Of a stretch of DNA of 7,997 nt, positions 4,485 to 7,997 are shown piece after piece. The position numbers and the translations under genes were made by a program. The stretch is from Caryophanales bacterium UBA970 (GTDB lineage Bacteria > Bacillota_I > Bacilli_A > RFN20 > CAG-826): NCBI GenBank assembly GCA_002292805.1, contig DBCA01000025.1, positions 1,457-9,453 on the forward strand. Direction: 5' to 3'. Within the stretch, counting starts at the first letter, position 1. Each line of letters opens with the position of its first letter. Below the pieces are notes generated by a model that worked only from the letters and a program-made list of their open reading frames with translations, was not told where the DNA came from and did no database searches.

Positions 4485-6066
4485 ACGTATTCACCTTTAA
4501 CATCATATCACTGGCAAAAGTGACCGCCAATCCAGTTAATAAAACCAACATCAAAGCCATCGGACTAGCAAGGTTAATTTGTTCATCCCCAGCAAATTGA
4601 AATAAATAGGTCGCCAAGGTTTGTAAATTAAACGGTCTTAAAATAAGTGTCAAAGGTAATTCTTTGAATAAATCCACCATCACAATTAAACCTGCGGCAA
4701 TCACCCCATGGCTAATCAGGGGTAAATCCACTGCCAATAACGTTTTCAAATGCTTACGACCAAGGGCATAACTTGCATTCGTGTACTTCATCCCAATTTT
4801 ATAATAGGTGCCTTCAATCAAGTGACTGGCAACGGCAAGAAATCTTAAGACGAGGGCAAAGGTCAATAACCATAAAGATCCGGATATTAGTAAGCGATCT
4901 AAACCGAAGGTTTCTGTGATCCACCGATCAAGGGGAATCACCATTAAGATCATGCCAACGGCAATCACCGCACCGGGGAGTGAATACCCAATTGTCAGAA
5001 TACGTGACATGGTTTTTTTCCATGGCTTTGGAAAAATACGTTGAAAGTTAATGACCGCAAGAGAAATCACCAAAATGATGATGGTTGGATAAAACGCCAT
5101 TAAGATGGACGAGATCGTGCCATCCACAAATGCGTCACCATAAATCGAACTTGGCACTGAAGGTAACCATGCGATCAATTGAGCCACAGGGATGATCAAT
5201 GCAAAACTCAAGACGACCAAGGAAACAATATAAAATGCAACTCTGGTGGAACCTGTGATGTCACGTTTCATCAATGGTTTAATTTGTGTCGTGGCATAAC
5301 TATATTTAAATGACTTTCTTAATCGGCTTTCAATCCATAAGATGACAAGGATAAATACAATCAATTGGACAGAAAATCTCACCGCGGTGTTTAAATCGTT
5401 GCCATTAAACCACGATTGAAAAATGGTGGTCGCATAAACCCTCAACCCAAAATATTGAACCAAGCCGTAGTCATTTAACACTTCCATGATGACCAGGACG
5501 GAAGAACCTACAAGGACGGGTCGTAATAATGGAAGGATGATTCGCCAAAATATCCGGCGTTGATTGGCTCCTAAACTTTGGGCTGCGGCATACATCGTTT
5601 GTGGTTGCTTTGATAAAAACGATCGCGTCGCCAAATAAATGTAAGGGTACAAGGTTAACGAAAATAATATGATCGCGCCAAACAAATTCGTGATGACCAA
5701 TCGAGATTGAAACCAAGAAGACGAGGTTAAATCAACATAAATATAGGCTAGTAAATAGGCAGGCATCGCCAAGGGTAATACCAAAAGGATGTCCCATAAT
5801 CTCGCCCATTTCACTCGGTAAAAACTCATCCAATAACCTAGGCTAACCCCAATCCCTAAACTCATCACCACCGTCCCAGCGACAAGGGCAAAGGTTTGAA
5901 TCAAGACTTCAGGAAACCAATACGTCTGCATCAACTCCCACATTGGTCCTGGGGTTTGCAATAACGGAGGAATGAATTGATATAGAAAGATGACAACAAA
6001 GATAAAAGCAATCCCAGTGATGATGGCAAACGGGTCTTTTTGTAAACGCGGCATTTTTATCGCCAT
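4474..6066 (-). CDS. fbpB: Ferric-iron ABC transporter, fused two-domain permease
   Basis: A 530-residue membrane protein with about 12 helices, formed by two fused binding-protein-dependent permease domains, as is usual for FbpB. Each half carries the EAA-type loop that docks on the ATPase: the first around AAQSLGANQRR...LP (161-179), the second around ASYALGRKH...LP (431-449). The stretch VLPLAMPAYLLAYIYVDL (96-113) is a family hallmark of iron permeases. Helix 1 (about 13-33) starts directly after a short positively charged N-terminus. The start at 6066 overlaps the fbpA stop (6057-6059) and is preceded by a GGTGG-rich stretch that is only a fair ribosome binding site; Met5 (codon at 6054) is an alternative start. 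The overlaps on both sides imply one fbpA-fbpB-fbpC transcript with coupled translation. Confidence 0.93.
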   Translation of the reverse strand: MAIKMPRLQKDPFAIITGIAFIFVVIFLYQFIPPLLQTPGPMWELMQTYWFPEVLIQTFALVAGTVVMSLGIGVSLGYWMSFYRVKWARLWDILLVLPLAMPAYLLAYIYVDLTSSSWFQSRLVITNLFGAIILFSLTLYPYIYLATRSFLSKQPQTMYAAAQSLGANQRRIFWRIILPLLRPVLVGSSVLVIMEVLNDYGLVQYFGLRVYATTIFQSWFNGNDLNTAVRFSVQLIVFILVILWIESRLRKSFKYSYATTQIKPLMKRDITGSTRVAFYIVSLVVLSFALIIPVAQLIAWLPSVPSSIYGDAFVDGTISSILMAFYPTIIILVISLAVINFQRIFPKPWKKTMSRILTIGYSLPGAVIAVGMILMVIPLDRWITETFGLDRLLISGSLWLLTFALVLRFLAVASHLIEGTYYKIGMKYTNASYALGRKHLKTLLAVDLPLISHGVIAAGLIVMVDLFKELPLTLILRPFNLQTLATYLFQFAGDEQINLASPMALMLVLLTGLAVTFASDMMLKVNTYES

Positions 6067-7103
6067 CCAGCTTCCACCATGAGTTGATAAGCTTCTAGAC
6101 TATTGCTATATAAGCTTGATAAAGCAATGGTTTGTTCTTCAAAGCTTCCCCAAGACTGCAGCAAAGGATGGGGATCAACATCTGCACGAACAGGGTATTC
6201 AAAATTCCCATCGGCAAAAATCTTTTGGGAAGACGAGGATAAAAGAAAATCAAGCAAGGCAACGGCATTATCTTGGCGTTTGCCATGCTTGGTTAAACCG
6301 ACGCCAGAAATATTAATATGGGTGCCAAAGGTTTCTTGATTCGGAAAATAAACAGCCAGGGATTCAGCAACTCGTACTTCACTATCGTCCTCGGAATAAA
6401 GCATCCGACCAAAGTAATAAGAATTCATGATCGCCACATCGGCACGTTGGTTATAAACCGCTTTCGCTTGATCGCGGTCGTTACCGACTGGATGGGTACT
6501 TCCTGTTAGTGGATCGCGAATGGCAAAGTGATTCACAAGACCTTCAACCCACGTGGACGTGGCCGTGACACCAATTTGTTCAATCATCGATGCCACCAGC
6601 GATTGATTGTACACATGGCTTGAACTGCGCACCGCAACTTTTAAGGTTGAATTGGGATCCCCTAATGCTTCGTAGGTTGACAGTTGGTTTGCTTGTACAC
6701 GAGTTGGATCATAAACAAGAATGCGAGCCCGCTTCGTCAAGCCAATCCATTGTTGGTCATCGTCTTTGAGATAGGATGGAACCACATCAAGAGAATCTTG
6801 ATCAGGAAAAGGTTTTAATAAACCTTTTGCTTTTGCACGACCTAATCGACCAGCGTCGGCAAGAAAAATTAAATCAGCATCGGTCGATGTTCCTTCCGTT
6901 TCCAAACGTGTCAGCAAAGGATCGGCATCGAGTTTAACCACATTGACCTGAATGCCAGTCTCTAATGTGAAGGCATCAAAAAGTTCTTGATCAACATCAT
7001 AATGACGATCAGTGTATAAGTTAATGAAGGATCCTTGCGCTTGGCAACTCGCCACCATCGTGAGAATAAAGGTCACGATTCCTAAAGGTTTTATATGCAC
7101 CAT
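6057..7103 (-). CDS. fbpA: Ferric-iron-binding lipoprotein of the ABC transporter
   Basis: A 348-residue extracellular solute-binding protein of the FbpA/FutA class. The N-terminus is a lipoprotein signal: hydrophobic residues 8-17 lead to the lipobox V17-A18-S19-C20, so Cys20 should be lipidated and the protein anchored outside the membrane. The mature part opens with NLYTDRHYDVDQELFDAF, in which His34 and Tyr35 match iron-ligand positions of FutA-like proteins. NSYYFGRM carries the Tyr229-Tyr230 pair that binds Fe3+ in this family. ETGIQVNVV (48-56) is also typical. The start ATG at 7103 has GGAG four bases upstream; the next codon, GTG, would have the more usual 7-base spacing, so the exact start could shift by one residue. 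It is the first gene of the fbp operon, with its own predicted promoter. Confidence 0.93.
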   Translation of the reverse strand: MVHIKPLGIVTFILTMVASCQAQGSFINLYTDRHYDVDQELFDAFTLETGIQVNVVKLDADPLLTRLETEGTSTDADLIFLADAGRLGRAKAKGLLKPFPDQDSLDVVPSYLKDDDQQWIGLTKRARILVYDPTRVQANQLSTYEALGDPNSTLKVAVRSSSHVYNQSLVASMIEQIGVTATSTWVEGLVNHFAIRDPLTGSTHPVGNDRDQAKAVYNQRADVAIMNSYYFGRMLYSEDDSEVRVAESLAVYFPNQETFGTHINISGVGLTKHGKRQDNAVALLDFLLSSSSQKIFADGNFEYPVRADVDPHPLLQSWGSFEEQTIALSSLYSNSLEAYQLMVEAGWR

Positions 7104-7112
7104 CTATCTCCA

Positions 7113-7129
7113 AGAGAATCAGTTTCTCT
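7113..7129 (-). promoter_or_regulatory. Dyad in the fbpA leader, candidate operator or hairpin
   Basis: AGAGAA (7113-7118) and TTCTCT (7124-7129) form a perfect 6-bp inverted repeat around 5 bases; 7 of 8 positions of each half match as a 17-bp dyad. It lies just downstream of the predicted transcription start and just upstream of the ribosome binding site, a usual place for a metal-dependent repressor site. It does not fit the classical Fur box or the DtxR consensus. It could instead act as an RNA hairpin; there is no U-tract after it, so it is not a terminator. Confidence 0.4.
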
Positions 7130-7138
7130 AATGAAAAT

Positions 7139-7147
7139 AGTATAACA
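7139..7147 (-). promoter_or_regulatory. Extended -10 promoter of the fbp operon
   Basis: The minus strand reads TGT-TATACT: an extended TGn motif directly before a good -10 hexamer (7139-7144). No convincing -35 was found at 16-18 bases upstream, which is normal for extended -10 promoters. Transcription would start near 7132. Confidence 0.6.
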
Positions 7148-7155
7148 AATTAATA

Positions 7156-7997
7156 TTAGATTACGCCTTCTTGTTCTGCCCAATCAATAAACTCATCATA
7201 GGTCATGCGTTTATCATAAACTTTGTCTTCTGTAATATAAATAATGCGATTGGCAACAGTTGCAAGAAGCTCGTGGTCATGACTGGTAAATAAAATGACA
7301 CCTTTATAATTGATCATTCCTTTATTCAGAGCAGTAATGGCTTCTAAATCAAGGTGATTGGTTGGTTCATCCATCAGTAAAACATTGCCTGCGGTTAACA
7401 TCATACGCGCAAACATACATCTGACTTTTTCACCACCCGATAAAACCGTAACAGGTTTCAGCGCTTCTTCGCCAGAAAATAGCATTCGACCTAACCATCC
7501 TCTTAAGTAGGATTCGGTTTGGTCTTTCGAATAGGGTCTTAGCCAATCGACGAGATGCATTCTTTCTTTAAAAAATTCACTATTATCTTGAGGTAGGTAA
7601 GTAGTTGTGACGGTAATGCCCCATTTATAAGCACCTTCATCAGGGGTTTTGGTGCCAAGCAAAATTTCAAATAACGTTGTAATACGTTGAGAACTATCCG
7701 ATAAAATGGCAATCTTTTCACCACGATGAATCGATGTTGAAAAAGATGGAATCATTCCGTTTTTCTTGAACCCTTGAAAACTCAATACATCCTGACCTAA
7801 GTCTTTATCAAATTTAAAATCAATGAATGGATATCGTCTTGAAGACGGCTTTAAGTCTTCTAAGGTGATTTTTTCCAATTCTTTTTTTCGAGAGGTTGCT
7901 TGTTTACTCTTACTAGCATTGGCGGAAAATCTAGCGATAAATTCTTGAAGTTCTTTCATGCGATTTTCTTTTTTGGTGTTTTCATCTTTGGATTGTT
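7156..7997 (-). CDS. ykpA: ABC-F family ATPase, YbiT/YkpA type, C-terminal part (5' end outside the window)
   Basis: About 280 residues of the C-terminal half are visible; family members are about 530. The reading frame stays open to the right edge and is charged and linker-like there (QSKDENTKKENR before the first Met, codon 7957-7959), so that Met is internal, not the start. KELQEFIARFSANASKSKQATSRKK is the end of the inter-domain linker that contacts P-site tRNA in ABC-F proteins. The second ATPase domain has LSGGEK, Walker B VLLMDEPTNHLD and the switch SHDH, plus LRGWLGRMLFSGEE, characteristic of this subfamily. The Walker A region, however, reads LSDSSQRITT and lacks the GxxGxGKT glycines and lysine. 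ABC-F proteins are cytoplasmic, act on ribosomes and have no membrane partner, so it is not part of the iron transporter. It ends 52 bases before fbpA with no clear terminator. Confidence 0.9.
   Translation of the reverse strand, partial: QSKDENTKKENRMKELQEFIARFSANASKSKQATSRKKELEKITLEDLKPSSRRYPFIDFKFDKDLGQDVLSFQGFKKNGMIPSFSTSIHRGEKIAILSDSSQRITTLFEILLGTKTPDEGAYKWGITVTTTYLPQDNSEFFKERMHLVDWLRPYSKDQTESYLRGWLGRMLFSGEEALKPVTVLSGGEKVRCMFARMMLTAGNVLLMDEPTNHLDLEAITALNKGMINYKGVILFTSHDHELLATVANRIIYITEDKVYDKRMTYDEFIDWAEQEGVI

Noticed and set aside
7957..7959. Met codon as the start of the ABC-F gene
   Set aside because: The frame continues to the window edge with linker-like sequence and the family needs a whole first ATPase domain upstream.
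1..7997. UGA-as-tryptophan genetic code of many mollicutes
   Set aside because: Trp codons checked are TGG and the conserved proteins need no UGA read-through.
1..7997. tRNA, rRNA, CRISPR, insertion sequence or phage genes
   Set aside because: No supporting sequence was seen on either strand; almost the whole window is occupied by the genes listed.

Overview
The window looks like chromosomal DNA from a low-to-moderate GC, wall-less or Firmicute-like bacterium that uses the standard genetic code: Trp codons checked are TGG and genes end in TAA or TAG. The pyruvate dehydrogenase proteins, the lipoprotein-type iron-binding protein and the strong AAGGAGG-type ribosome binding sites suggest the Mollicutes/Bacilli borderland (Acholeplasma- or Izemoplasma-like). 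That placement is an inference from protein style, not a computed phylogeny.

Layout. At 1-2151 (minus strand) lies a pyruvate dehydrogenase operon, pdhA-pdhB-pdhC, with pdhC cut by the window edge after 17 codons. A 196-base divergent spacer (2152-2347) holds the pdhA promoter and a promoter for a short guanylate kinase gene (2348-2890, plus strand), which appears to be leaderless. A bidirectional hairpin terminator (2891-2921) separates that gene from a convergent, single-gene microbial rhodopsin (2940-3743, minus strand). Upstream of the rhodopsin is a tightly overlapping ferric-iron ABC transporter operon, fbpA-fbpB-fbpC (7103 down to 3837, minus strand). It is preceded by the 3' part of an ABC-F ATPase gene of the YbiT/YkpA type (7156 to beyond the right edge).

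The most striking element is the rhodopsin. Its third helix carries Asn95, Asp99 and Gln106, the NDQ signature of light-driven outward sodium pumps (KR2 type), and Lys243 is the retinal attachment site. Its promoter is overlapped by a sequence that fits the Gram-positive catabolite-responsive element (cre) consensus at every defined position. This suggests that the light-driven pump is turned down by CcpA when sugar is plentiful and released when carbon is short. It is a testable link between carbon status and phototrophy, next to the pyruvate-oxidising complex and an iron-uptake system. No retinal or carotenoid biosynthesis gene is present in this window.

No tRNA, rRNA, CRISPR array, insertion sequence or long repeat was seen. 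No gene-free stretch exceeds 300 bases.
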